Source: Lithodes maja (lineage: Eukaryota > Arthropoda > Malacostraca > Decapoda > Lithodidae). From it: a stretch of 64,000 nucleotides of DNA. Where the stretch lies: positions 1 to 64,000 of the forward strand of contig JBAKBP010000766.1 in assembly GCA_037953745.1 (NCBI GenBank), given 5' to 3'. The notes under the pieces were generated by a model, which was not told where the DNA came from, searched no databases, and was given only the letters and a program-made list of their open reading frames with translations. How positions within the stretch are numbered: the stretch's first letter is position 1; each line of letters starts with the position of its first letter. Below are positions 22,840 through 31,864 of this stretch, one piece after another. Made by a program: the position numbers and the translations under genes.

Positions 22840-23084
22840 CGTGGTGCTAATAAGTCATGTCTCAGCTGGCACTAATTTTACCTCGCTCTGTGCTGTGTTT
22901 ACGTCCGTCAGATGTTGAATAGGGTGGATAAGTGTAGGATCATGTTTGTATATCTCGCTCGAAACTAATAAATAGATTTTTAGATAGGCTATTACTGATA
23001 CCAATTATTGACCAAAACACACTTGATGCCGATATTTCACTTATTAGGCCGAGTGTACTGCAGAATTATAAAGGGCAGATATTG
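22840..23084. other. intergenic, no supported feature
   Basis: No gene or repeat recognised. Confidence 0.5.
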
Positions 23085-23359
23085 TGTTTGCTCCCTAGAC
23101 CTCTATAAAGCTTAAAAATATACCGGCAAGATGTTTCGAGAAAATGTCCCGGCCAAAGGCCGATTATTCCTAAACTACAGGCTCGCTATCGCTCGCCAGG
23201 AAAAAAACGACACCTAAATAGCACGAACGGTCTTAAAATTTGACAGAAATTGGGCGAAAGGTCTTAAAATCGCCAAACGAATGCACCGCACGTCTTAAAT
23301 TATCAAAACTGATGAGGCTACAAATGAGAGAGAAGGGGGTCCAGGAAAAAAAAACTTAA
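23085..23359 (+). mobile_element. TTAA-MITE family copy, 5' end missing
   Basis: Internal MITE landmarks: gctccctagacctctataaagc, gtcccggccaaaggccg, caggctcgctatcgctcgccagg, cgacacctaaatagcacgaa, gggcgaaaggtcttaaaatcgcc, gagagagaagggggtcc, and a terminal ttaa at 23356-23359. The left terminal part is absent or unrecognisable. Confidence 0.7.
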
Positions 23360-23503
23360 TAACAAATGTCCCTTTGATCTCATATCCATCTATCCATAGC
23401 CTATGATAGCGCAGTTGGAACGTGTGTACTGTACATGCTTAGATTGATATGCAGGATTCGAAACTGCATACTAAATCGTAGGCTTGTCCACCATTCTTTA
23501 ACT

Positions 23504-23575
23504 GTCTTCGTAGCGCAATGGATAAATGCACTGAATTTCGGTGTGAGCATTCTAGGTTCGAATCCTTGGACTGCC
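23504..23575 (+). repeat. tRNA-like sequence (tRNA pseudogene or SINE head)
   Basis: Contains an A-box-like tagcgcaatgga and a perfect B box ggttcgaatcc at tRNA spacing, resembling an Arg-type tRNA. The acceptor arms do not pair and position 33 of the anticodon loop is not T, so it is not a functional tRNA. It may head a SINE that continues to the right, but no second copy is seen here. Confidence 0.55.
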
Positions 23576-23769
23576 ACATGTATTTGTTGATTTCATTAAT
23601 TGAGTTTAGGAGTAAAGTCGGTTGGTGGAGGAAACATAATAATAAGCCATTTGGGGGACACCTACACATGTATGCAGATTAAAAACACACACCAAAGCCA
23701 CTCCAACAGCTTCCTTTCTTTCCACCACTCCTTCTCCCCGCTCAATACTCTTCGGAAAGTAGAGCTAGT

Positions 23770-24672
23770 GAACCCTTATGCCAATACTGTGACCTCCATA
23801 CCGGTCAGATCTCATATAGCAAGCTAATGATATTGTGGCTCCAGACCCTATCCCCAACCCTCAACAGAATCCACTATTAATATAACGAGTACCTGGTGTA
23901 CCATAGCCGGTACAGTGTACCTCTATGTCAATACTGTGGCCTCCATACCGGTCAGACCTCATATAGCAAGCTAATGATATTGTGGCTCCAGACCCTATCC
24001 ACAGTGTACGCCTATGTCAATATTGTGACCTCCATACCGGTCAGAAGTCATATAGCAAGCTAATGATATTGTGGCTCCAGATCCTATCCCCAACCCTCAA
24101 CAGAATCCACTATTAATATAACGAGTACCTGGTGTACCATAGCCGGTACAGTGTACCTCTATGTCAATACTGTGGCCTCCATACCGGTCAGACCTCATAT
24201 AGCAAGGTAATGATATTGTGGCTCCAGACCCTATCCCCAACCCTCAACAGAATTCACTATTAATATAACGAGTACCTGGTGTACCATAGCCGGTACAGTG
24301 TACCCCTATGTCAATACTGTGACCTCCATACCGGTTAGACCTCATATAGCAAGCTAATGATATTGTGGCTCCAGACCCTATCCCCAACCCTCAACATAAT
24401 CCACTATTAATATAACGAGTACCTGGTGTACCATAGCCTGTACAGTGTACCCCTATGTCAATATTGTGACCTCCATACCGGTCAGACCTCATATAGCAAG
24501 CTAATGATATTGTGGCTCCAGACCCTATCCACAACCCTCAACACAATCCACTATTAATATAACGAGTACCTGGTGTACCATAGCCGGTACAGTGTACCCC
24601 TATGTCAATATTGTGACCTCCATACTGGTCAGACCTCATACAGCAAGCTAATGATGTTGTGGCTCCAGACCG
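23770..24672 (+). repeat. 148-bp satellite, plus-orientation block
   Basis: Units of about 147-148 bp. The landmark ctccataccggtcag starts near 23793, 23941, 24030, 24178, 24323, 24471 and 24618, the second-to-third interval being a shortened 89-bp unit. Other landmarks: tatagcaagctaatgatattg, ctccagaccctatcc, ccactattaatataacgagt, tgtaccatagccggtac. Confidence 0.93.
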
Positions 24673-24679
24673 TTTACAT

Positions 24680-25440
24680 TGTGTTGCCAAATATCAAACA
24701 TTAACTTGACATTATGTAGACTAGCAATGTTTTATTTACATCGTTCTTGTTTGTTCAATACAAGTTTCATTATCACCGTATTTAATTCATATTTTGGCAC
24801 GTGTCAAAGATATAAACAAACAATGTATTCCATAGTTATGAAACACGTTTTGTATTTACTAAAAATACGTTATGGACGTGTTAACAGTATGTTTGGTAAT
24901 GTCATTAATGTATGTTATATTAGAACCTCTTAAAAACGTTGATATGACATTTTGTTAGAAACAATTGTAATAGTACTACACCTCTATATATTATAAGTGC
25001 CAAATGTTTTAGTAGTAGATGTCGTAGTAGTAGTTGTAGATGTGATATGTTAGTATTAATATAACAACACGTTTAACTTTTACTCTACATAATATACATG
25101 GATTTTATAGATTTTATTTTTATTTTTTTGTAGTGAAAATACATTCAATGATACCAATATACAAGTTTGTACACGTGTATTATATAACCTTGCCACTTAG
25201 GTTCCTTTTTACGTGTTCACAACATCACAATAGACGTTTCTTTGATATTGCCAAAAAAAAAAAAAAAAAAAAAACGTTGCCATTATATAGACTACAGACG
25301 ATAAATTTACATTTGTCTTGCTTGTTCAATACCAGTCGCATTATCACATTATATCATTCCTATTTTGGCACGTGCCAAAGAATAAAATAATGTATCCCAT
25401 AAGTTATGACACACGATTTGTAGTTACTAACTTAGCATGT
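24680..25440 (+). repeat. AT-rich region with a diverged duplication (about 585-bp spacing)
   Basis: 24700-24870 and 25275-25430 are diverged direct copies. Shared landmarks are tagactа-type sequence after the first ttgcca, tttacat, cttg(c/t)ttgttcaata, cattatcac, tattttggcacgtg(t/c)caaag, aatgtat(t/c)cca and cacacg/aacacg. A poly(A) run (25252-25274) precedes the second copy. Short frames only; no gene is supported. Confidence 0.5.
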
Positions 25441-25597
25441 TGTGACAACGTGTTTACACTACAGTGTGTGAAGTTAGGTCAATAATGGTGTCATTAAAAC
25501 ATTATAAAAACGTCTTTAGACGTAATTTCAGAAACGTTGTGATATAACCACACCAACATAAGTATCAAACGTTGTACACATGTAACCTGTTTATTAG

Positions 25598-26035
25598 CTG
25601 TACCGGCTATGGTACACCAGGTTCTCGTTATATCAATAGTGGATTATGTTGAGGTTTGTGGATAGTGTCTGGAGCAACAATATCATTAGCTTGCTATATG
25701 AGGTCTGACCGGTATGGAGGTCACAATATTGACATAGGTGTACACTGTACCGGCTATGGTACACCAGGTACTCGTTATATTAATAGTGGATTGTGTTGAG
25801 GGTTGGGGATAGGGTCTGGAACCACAATATAATTAGCTTGCTATGTGAGGTCTGACCGGTATGGAGGTCACAATATTGAAATAGGGGTACACTGTACCGG
25901 CTATGGTACACCAGGTATTCGTTATATTAATAGTGGATTGTGTTGAGGGTTGTGGATATGGTCTGGAGCCACAATATCATGAGTTTGCTATATGAGGTCT
26001 GACCGGTATGGAGGTCACAATATTTATATAGGGGT
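25598..26035 (-). repeat. 148-bp satellite, minus-orientation block, left part
   Basis: Three units in reverse orientation relative to 23770-24672 (ctgaccggtatggagg near 25705, 25853 and 25999). The block is cut by the LINE at 26036 and resumes at 30893. Confidence 0.93.
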
Positions 26036-26065
26036 TCAGTATCGTAACCAATGAGGTTATACTGA
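26036..26065 (+). promoter_or_regulatory. hairpin at the LINE 5' terminus
   Basis: The first 30 bases fold on themselves: TCAGTAT (26036-26042) pairs with ATACTGA (26059-26065) and AACC (26046-26049) with GGTT (26055-26058), leaving a 3-nt bulge (cgt) and an AATGA loop. It sits exactly where satellite continuity breaks. Function is unknown. Confidence 0.5.
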
Positions 26066-26287
26066 GTTGTGTGGATAAACAGTCACTGACAAAGAAGCTC
26101 GAAACATTAAATTGGTTAAAGTTAGTAGACATTCACCATCCTTCCTCGCACCTTGGTTTGGGCTACCTCCAAAGGGTAGCCAAGTCGCACCCCACCTGCT
26201 CGTGGTATCCTCGCAGACACCCAGTATTCATTTCTTTTTCCATACCTTAATTTTTCTTCTTCTTGGGTGACACAAACGGGGGCGGCG

Positions 26288-26310
26288 CTACCTGGGTTTT
26301 ACCCAGGTAG
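26288..26310 (+). promoter_or_regulatory. perfect 10-bp hairpin in the LINE 5' UTR
   Basis: CTACCTGGGT (26288-26297), loop TTT, ACCCAGGTAG (26301-26310), located 120 bp before the ORF1 start. It could affect scanning or ribosome entry; this is inferred. Confidence 0.5.
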
Positions 26311-26429
26311 TTATTTTATTTTATCAGCTTTTTTAAGTGATTGGTTTAATTTATTTTTAGCCAAGGGAGTTTGGTTGTTTTTAATTTAGATTAGTGTATT
26401 TTTAATTGTAGGCTATATAGGTATAAACA

Positions 26430-27800
26430 ATGGCCAGCCAAGGCAAACGGAGGCAGAGTTTATTGGGAGATGAAGAGAGCTATGAATTTGAGGGATTTCT
26501 GGCAGAGGGTAATGAAGTGGAGGATCAATTGACTGTAGTGAAGAGACAGATGATGGGTCTGTTGAGATGGAAGGGAGTTATGGAGAATTGGAGGAGAGAT
26601 ATAGGTGTGAAGGTGGAGTCACTGACAGAAATATGTGGAGCCAGTTCAGTAGCAACTGCAGATGGGCCATTAATTGCTAACTTAGATGCTGTAATAAGGA
26701 AAGTAGATGAGCTGGAGGCAGAGAACATGGCACTCAAGGAGCAGCTAAAGGAGTATGAGGGCCATTTAAGTGAGAGAGTAAAGGGAGTAATAAGTGAGGA
26801 GAAAGATGAGTGGACAAGGGTGGGGAATGCTAAGGTGGATGCATTGGAAGAAATCATGAAGGAGCAGGTCGAAGAGAGAGAAAAAGAGAAAAGAGAGTTT
26901 GAGAAGAATGTAGTGCAGGTTTTGAAGAGCAAGGAAAAGGTAGTGAGGGAAACAGTGGAGACCATAAAGGAGCCGACCAAATGCACCACTGAGGTGGTAG
27001 ATGGTGGAAAGGAAAAAACTGTCTGGGACCATCAGGTCCTGGTAGTGAAGCCAAAAGACCGATCCTCCGAGCCAGTAAGCCCACCAGATACAAAGGCAAT
27101 CGAGACTGCTCTGGCTTTGGTTCCGGTTAACAAGTTAACTAGAACTGATTCGGGTGTACTGGTGGTACGACTTCCATCCAAGAAAGCCAAAGAAGATGCA
27201 GGAAGGGCCATCAATCAGTATTTGGGGGTGGACAGTGCCTTCAGTGTCTCCGAACCAAAGAAGATGATGCCAAAAATGACTCTGGTGGGCATTGCTAATG
27301 ACGCTGAGGATAATGAGATCATTCCCAGCATCCTCAACAAGAACCCAAGAATAAAGTCCCTGGTCGACGATGGCTTGGCTATGAATTTGCTATTCACTAA
27401 GCAAAAGAGTGATGCACACACTAAGATTGCGGTAGTAAAAATGTCACCTGAAATACGCTCTTCCATTGTGGATGATGGCAATTCTGTGTATGTTGGACTT
27501 GTGAGATGTCGTGCGTACGATCGCTTCTGGGTAACACAATGTTACCATTGCCAGGGCTTTGGTCATACCAGTGACAGGTGTTATCGGAAAAATGAGGATC
27601 CAAAATGCAACTTCTGTGCTGGTACTCATAACTCAAAAGACTGCACCAACAAGACTTCCCCCAAATGTATAAATTGTATGAGCTCCACATCAGTTACGGA
27701 GCCGCCAAATCATTTCGCCTCAAGTAGAAATTGTCCTTTAATGACAGCTCAGAGAAATAAAGTTATTGAGAACACCAATTTTGTAGGTTCAAAAAACTGA
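26430..27800 (+). CDS. LINE ORF1: gag-like RNA-binding protein with zinc knuckles
   Basis: A 456-residue nucleic-acid-binding protein expected to coat LINE RNA in the ribonucleoprotein particle. Residues about 85-195 are charged and heptad-like (KVDELEAENMALKEQL), predicting a coiled coil. The C-terminal region holds three cysteine-histidine knuckles: a CX2CX4HX4C motif near residues 370-383 (CYHCQGFGHTSDRC), a CX2CX3HX4C motif near 392-404, and a longer spaced CX2C...H...C near 413-435. That triplet is typical of ORF1 proteins of Jockey- and I-type LINEs. The start ATG at 26430 is the first in frame. The last two sense codons plus one preceding base form A AAA AAC immediately before the TGA stop, and ORF2 lies in the -1 frame. 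Confidence 0.9.
   Translation: MASQGKRRQSLLGDEESYEFEGFLAEGNEVEDQLTVVKRQMMGLLRWKGVMENWRRDIGVKVESLTEICGASSVATADGPLIANLDAVIRKVDELEAENMALKEQLKEYEGHLSERVKGVISEEKDEWTRVGNAKVDALEEIMKEQVEEREKEKREFEKNVVQVLKSKEKVVRETVETIKEPTKCTTEVVDGGKEKTVWDHQVLVVKPKDRSSEPVSPPDTKAIETALALVPVNKLTRTDSGVLVVRLPSKKAKEDAGRAINQYLGVDSAFSVSEPKKMMPKMTLVGIANDAEDNEIIPSILNKNPRIKSLVDDGLAMNLLFTKQKSDAHTKIAVVKMSPEIRSSIVDDGNSVYVGLVRCRAYDRFWVTQCYHCQGFGHTSDRCYRKNEDPKCNFCAGTHNSKDCTNKTSPKCINCMSSTSVTEPPNHFASSRNCPLMTAQRNKVIENTNFVGSKN
27791..27797 (+). promoter_or_regulatory. candidate -1 ribosomal frameshift site AAAAAAC
   Basis: In the ORF1 frame the bases read tcA AAA AAC TGA, so the heptamer has the canonical X XXY YYZ phasing and is followed directly by the stop. 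A -1 shift continues into ORF2 without a stop. A weak 5-bp hairpin (CCGGT/ACTGG, loop TGAA) lies at 27817-27830. No AUG opens the ORF2 frame before its conserved endonuclease start; the AUGs at 27804 and 27810 are in the ORF1 frame and terminate at 27822. Confidence 0.6.
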
Positions 27801-27820
27801 AAAATGCACATGGGAGCCGG

Positions 27821-30724
27821 TTGAAACTGGGTCTGTTGAATGTTCGTTCCTTGCGTAACAAAATGGATCATATTTGCGAGATCTTGGATGAACGTAACCT
27901 TGATGTATTATGTCTCACTGAGACCTGGTTGTTCGAGTCAGATCTGAATATTATCCAGGCGGCATTGCCTAAAACCCATTCCATAATAAATGTTCCTAGG
28001 CCTAGGGGAGATCATCCGGGTGGTGGAGTGGCAGTTGTCTACTCCACATCTCTGGTGAATATCTTGCAAATAAGCCATAACCCAGCCCCTCTTTATTATG
28101 AACTGTTGGAAGTGGAAATAAAACTCCATCAACAAATTCTAAGAATGGCAGTTGTCTATAGGCCTGGCCATCGTGGCACAGATAGGGGTTTTATGGAAGA
28201 GTTTGGGCAGTTTCTTGAGGAATTTTCTGCTAAAACCGGAAGACTTTTGATATGTGGAGATTTTAATTACTGGGTTGACAGCCCTCATCTGAAGCCATTC
28301 TCTCCTGAGTTCCTTGAGTTGACTGATCAGAACAATTTTGTAAATCATGTGTCCCACCCAACTCATATCTTAGGACACACCCTTGACTTGGTTTTCTCTC
28401 CTGTGGGTTGTGGTGGTGTTCTGGATGTTGATGTTGAGAATGCTGACCCTAATACCTCTGATCATGCTTTGATTACTTTCAGCTTTGATTTCCCTAAGCC
28501 ACTCACACATGAAAAAGTAATCAGATTTAGAAATTATAAAAATGCAGACCTAAATTTGGCTAGCAGTGAAGTAAAACAGTACTTGGGAAGTATTGATACT
28601 TCCAACCTTACTTCAGATGAGCTGGTGGAGGTACATGGAAATGCACTTAAATTAGTGTTCGATCATCACTGTCCAGAAGTAGAGAAGAAAATCATAGTAC
28701 GAGATGATTCGCCCTGGTATAGCACTCGAGTTAAATTTCTTAGAAGAGCGCGTAGAAGAGCTGAACGTGAATGGCGGAAAAATAAAACAGACTCTACATG
28801 GTTGCAATATCTGTCAGCCAGAAGAGCTGTGGTCCACAAAATCAAAGATGAAAAGAAAGTGTATTATCAGGGAAAAGTTGACTCGTGTGGTAACGACCAG
28901 AGGAGGTTGGCTTCAATTGTAAACAGTTTACTTGGAAAAACAAGAGTCAGCTTAAGACCTTCTGTACCTGATGCCGAGTTGGCTGCCAACTTTGTGGCAT
29001 TTTTTGCTGGCAAGATAACTCGCATAAGACAGGAACTGGATGATGCTTCTGTTGGTGAAGAACTTTCAGTTGTACTCCAACCCCGACACATTCCTAATAA
29101 TGTCCTCTCATCCTTTCACTCAGTAGAGGTGGACATGATCTCGTCCTACATAAGAAACCTCAATAAAACATTTTGCCCGTTGGATCCCATAAATGTTTCC
29201 AAGCTACCAAGAGTCTATGATCACACAGTTGAGTTTATTTCCAAAATAATTAATAAGTGCTTCTCTGAAGGTAGCTTCCCACATTCTGAAAAGCATGCAC
29301 TACTCCGACCTACTCTAAAGAAACCTGGACTTGATGTTGAGAACATGTTGAACTATCGTCCTGTCTCCAACCTGTCCTTCATATCAAAGATATTAGAGCG
29401 TGCAATACTTGACCAATTACAACCACTACTTCAGCAGAATGAAACTATCCCAATTTTTCAGTCTGCTTACCGACAGCATCATTCAACTGAAACAGCATTG
29501 ATTAGAGTACATAATGATCTAGTTGAGAACATTTGCAATGGTGTGGCCTCACTATTGGTCTTGCTTGATCTCTCTGCGGCTTTTGACACAGTGGATCACG
29601 AGTTGTTATTGAGTGATCTTTATGATTGTGGTGTGCGTGACTCCGCTCTCTTGCTTCTTGGGTCGTACTTGTCAGGTAGATCCCAGAGTGTGATGGTAAA
29701 TCAAGTGGTCTCGGACTCGACACCCCTGCAGTATGGTGTTCCGCAGGGATCAGTTTTAGGTCCTATCCTATTTATAATTTATATTAGCAGTTTGTCTCTT
29801 CTGCTTCGTGCACATAATGTCACCTTTCACTTTTATGCAGATGACACCCAGATTTATGTGAGAATCACAAATATAGTTGATATACGGAGTAAGATGGAAT
29901 TGTTGATGTCTGATATCAAGAAGTGGATGAGAGCGAGAAAACTTAAACTAAATGATGGTAAAACTGATATTCTCATCATCCGAGGAAATAGAAGAGCTGA
30001 TGATATAGTAGGTGCCCTCTCCATCAATGTGGGTGGATCTCAGCTGCGACCGGCCAACTCTGTTCGAAATCTGGGTGTATATGTGAACTCCCGATTAGAT
30101 TTCAAAGAGCATGTAAACCAGATAGTTAAAAGTTGTTACTTGCACATCAGAAATCTCTATTTGGTGAAGCCGTTTATAACCAGACGTTGCCTCCTGATGT
30201 TGGTTCACTCATTGGTCTTCTCTCGTGTTGATTATTGCAATGCCCTGTTGGTGGGTCTTCCAAATTATATTTTGAAGAAAGTTCAGTCTGTTCTTAACAG
30301 GGCCGCAAGACTAATTTTTGGTGTTCCACCTAGAACTCCTACTACATCTCTTCACATAGAACTGCACTGGCTGACAGTAAGAGCAAGAATAGAATTTAAG
30401 TTGTGTTTGGTGACCTTTAAGGTTCTCAAATTTGGTGAGCCTAGGTACCTTGCGGAGCTGCTCAGGCGCCCACCGGCACACCATGGTGTAGTTGTGCGTC
30501 ATGACAATGACCCTTTTCGTCTTGATGAACCATGGGCTTTCCAGCAGTCTTCTTTCTTTGAGAGGTCTTTCTCCTACATGGCTCCGAGGTTGTATAACAG
30601 GTTGCCGCTGTCCATGAGACAACTGAGTTCTGTTGAATGCTTCAAGAGACAACTTAAGACTTTTCTCTTTGAGAGAAGCTATGATCTTGAGAGAGGTGTC
30701 ATGGCAGATGGCTATAGAGTTTAG
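27821..30724 (+). CDS. LINE ORF2: endonuclease-reverse transcriptase
   Basis: About 967 residues that nick the target and prime reverse transcription. Endonuclease blocks: LLNVRSLRNK (residue 5), VLCLTETWL (31), GGGVAVVYS, LLICGDFNYW (142) and TSDHALITFSF (212). Reverse transcriptase blocks: YRPVSNLSFISKILER (about 505), FQSAYRQHHSTETALI (545), VLLDLSAAFDTVDHELL (578), YGVPQGSVLGPILF (636), FHFYADDTQIYV with the catalytic Asp pair (668) and KLKLNDGKTDIL. A C-terminal region with LHWLTVRARIEFKLCLVTFK follows. The open frame extends upstream across the ORF1 stop, and no early AUG exists, so the listed start is simply the first codon after the tga-overlap region. Frameshifting or reinitiation is the likely access route. 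No disabling change was seen. Confidence 0.92.
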   Translation: MKLGLLNVRSLRNKMDHICEILDERNLDVLCLTETWLFESDLNIIQAALPKTHSIINVPRPRGDHPGGGVAVVYSTSLVNILQISHNPAPLYYELLEVEIKLHQQILRMAVVYRPGHRGTDRGFMEEFGQFLEEFSAKTGRLLICGDFNYWVDSPHLKPFSPEFLELTDQNNFVNHVSHPTHILGHTLDLVFSPVGCGGVLDVDVENADPNTSDHALITFSFDFPKPLTHEKVIRFRNYKNADLNLASSEVKQYLGSIDTSNLTSDELVEVHGNALKLVFDHHCPEVEKKIIVRDDSPWYSTRVKFLRRARRRAEREWRKNKTDSTWLQYLSARRAVVHKIKDEKKVYYQGKVDSCGNDQRRLASIVNSLLGKTRVSLRPSVPDAELAANFVAFFAGKITRIRQELDDASVGEELSVVLQPRHIPNNVLSSFHSVEVDMISSYIRNLNKTFCPLDPINVSKLPRVYDHTVEFISKIINKCFSEGSFPHSEKHALLRPTLKKPGLDVENMLNYRPVSNLSFISKILERAILDQLQPLLQQNETIPIFQSAYRQHHSTETALIRVHNDLVENICNGVASLLVLLDLSAAFDTVDHELLLSDLYDCGVRDSALLLLGSYLSGRSQSVMVNQVVSDSTPLQYGVPQGSVLGPILFIIYISSLSLLLRAHNVTFHFYADDTQIYVRITNIVDIRSKMELLMSDIKKWMRARKLKLNDGKTDILIIRGNRRADDIVGALSINVGGSQLRPANSVRNLGVYVNSRLDFKEHVNQIVKSCYLHIRNLYLVKPFITRRCLLMLVHSLVFSRVDYCNALLVGLPNYILKKVQSVLNRAARLIFGVPPRTPTTSLHIELHWLTVRARIEFKLCLVTFKVLKFGEPRYLAELLRRPPAHHGVVVRHDNDPFRLDEPWAFQQSSFFERSFSYMAPRLYNRLPLSMRQLSSVECFKRQLKTFLFERSYDLERGVMADGYRV

Positions 30725-30892
30725 GCTATTTTGCCACTGCTAGTGATTGTTAAATGTGTGTTGTATATAAGCCTTCTTTTGATGCATTGATTTTTTTTTT
30801 CTTTTTTCTTTCTCTTTTCGAGCGCTAGTGAATTCTTCGGAAAAATTGGCGCTTATGAAAAATAAGTAACATGCTTATTATCATTATTATTA

Positions 30893-31179
30893 TTACACTG
30901 TACCGGCTATGGTATATAGGGGTACACTGTACCGGCTATGGTACACCAGGTAATTGTTATATTAATAGTGGATTGTGTTGAGGGTTGAGGATAGGGTCTG
31001 GAGCCATAATATTCTTAGCTTGATATATGAGGTCTGACCGGTATGGAGGGCACAATATTGACATAGGGGAACACTGTACCGGTTATGGTACACCAGGTAC
31101 ACGTTATGTTAATAGTGGATTGTGTTGAGGGATGTGGATAGGGTCTGGAGCCACAATAGCATTAGTTTGCTATATGAGG
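30893..31179 (-). repeat. 148-bp satellite, minus-orientation block, right part
   Basis: About two units (tgtaccggctatggtacacc, ctgaccggtatggagg near 31035), including a partial duplicated gtaccggctatgg start. It continues the 25598-26035 block after the LINE and is then cut by the LTR that begins at 31180. Confidence 0.92.
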
Positions 31180-31823
31180 TGTTACGACTGGGGTTCAAAT
31201 ATATCAGGGCTCTTATTCATTGGACTAGTAATGGCATAAATGCTACAACGGAAAGCGCTAGATCCAACCTCTGATGTATATTCCCAGTGAACAAAGAACA
31301 CAAATACTCTACAGAGTTCTATATGCAATAATAGGCTTTCAAACTCTCAATAAATGTGCGTCTACTCTAGGCTTAATGTTATGTGAAAACAGCCTATTAC
31401 TACCTATAACCGAAGGTGCTTGGTTATGGTATGCAAAGTAAGGTGGTAAGAGAAGTTACAGCTTACGTTACTTTAATCAATAAATGTCAGGCACTCCTGC
31501 ATGAAAGAAAGTGCACTAAAGTCCTTCAACACTAACAAGGAATCTTCTTTAAATGTTAGATGCTATAAAGATGCTCGTACCGGAAATGGAACCCAAAAAG
31601 GCAGGCAGCGGAACAATGCTCGTGCAGGCTATGCACACAAAAAGGCAGAATATATAATGCCGTCGGTGCCAAGAATATTCTAAACACTACAACAATAATA
31701 ATAATCGCCACGACAATGCAGTATTCCTATCAACAAAAAGAGCCTAAGTCGTTTGTGTCTCCATACATCAAACTAGGCTGCGAAATGCTTGTGTAATAAT
31801 AAATGGGTATGCATAAAAAGCGT

Positions 31824-31864
<41 letters not shown>

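Larger units (their letters stand above)
26036..30892 (+). mobile_element. full-length two-ORF LINE (CR1/L2/Jockey-like group), apparently intact
   Basis: A 4.86-kb non-LTR retrotransposon. Its ends are defined by interruption of the minus-orientation 148-bp satellite: ataggggt at 26035 and acactgtaccgg after 30892 rejoin to the unit sequence with almost no duplication. It has a 394-bp 5' untranslated region with strong hairpins, ORF1 (26430-27800), ORF2 (-1 frame, to 30724), a 165-bp 3' region and an ATT-rich tail (about 30876-30893). No internal stop or frameshift was found in either ORF, so it may be young and possibly competent. The clade is inferred from the ORF1 zinc knuckles, the DTVDH and FYADDTQIY motifs and the GVPQGSVLGP block. 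Confidence 0.9.

Noticed and set aside
22465..22875. Pair of similar proteins on opposite strands
   Set aside because: Consequence of the palindrome; no domain and no independent coding evidence.
23504..23575. Functional tRNA-Arg gene
   Set aside because: A and B boxes are present, but the acceptor arms do not pair and the anticodon loop lacks T33.
26085..26112. Hammerhead ribozyme in the LINE 5' region (ctgacaaagaagctcgaaac)
   Set aside because: The core deviates at two positions from CUGAUGA and no convincing stem II pairing is visible.
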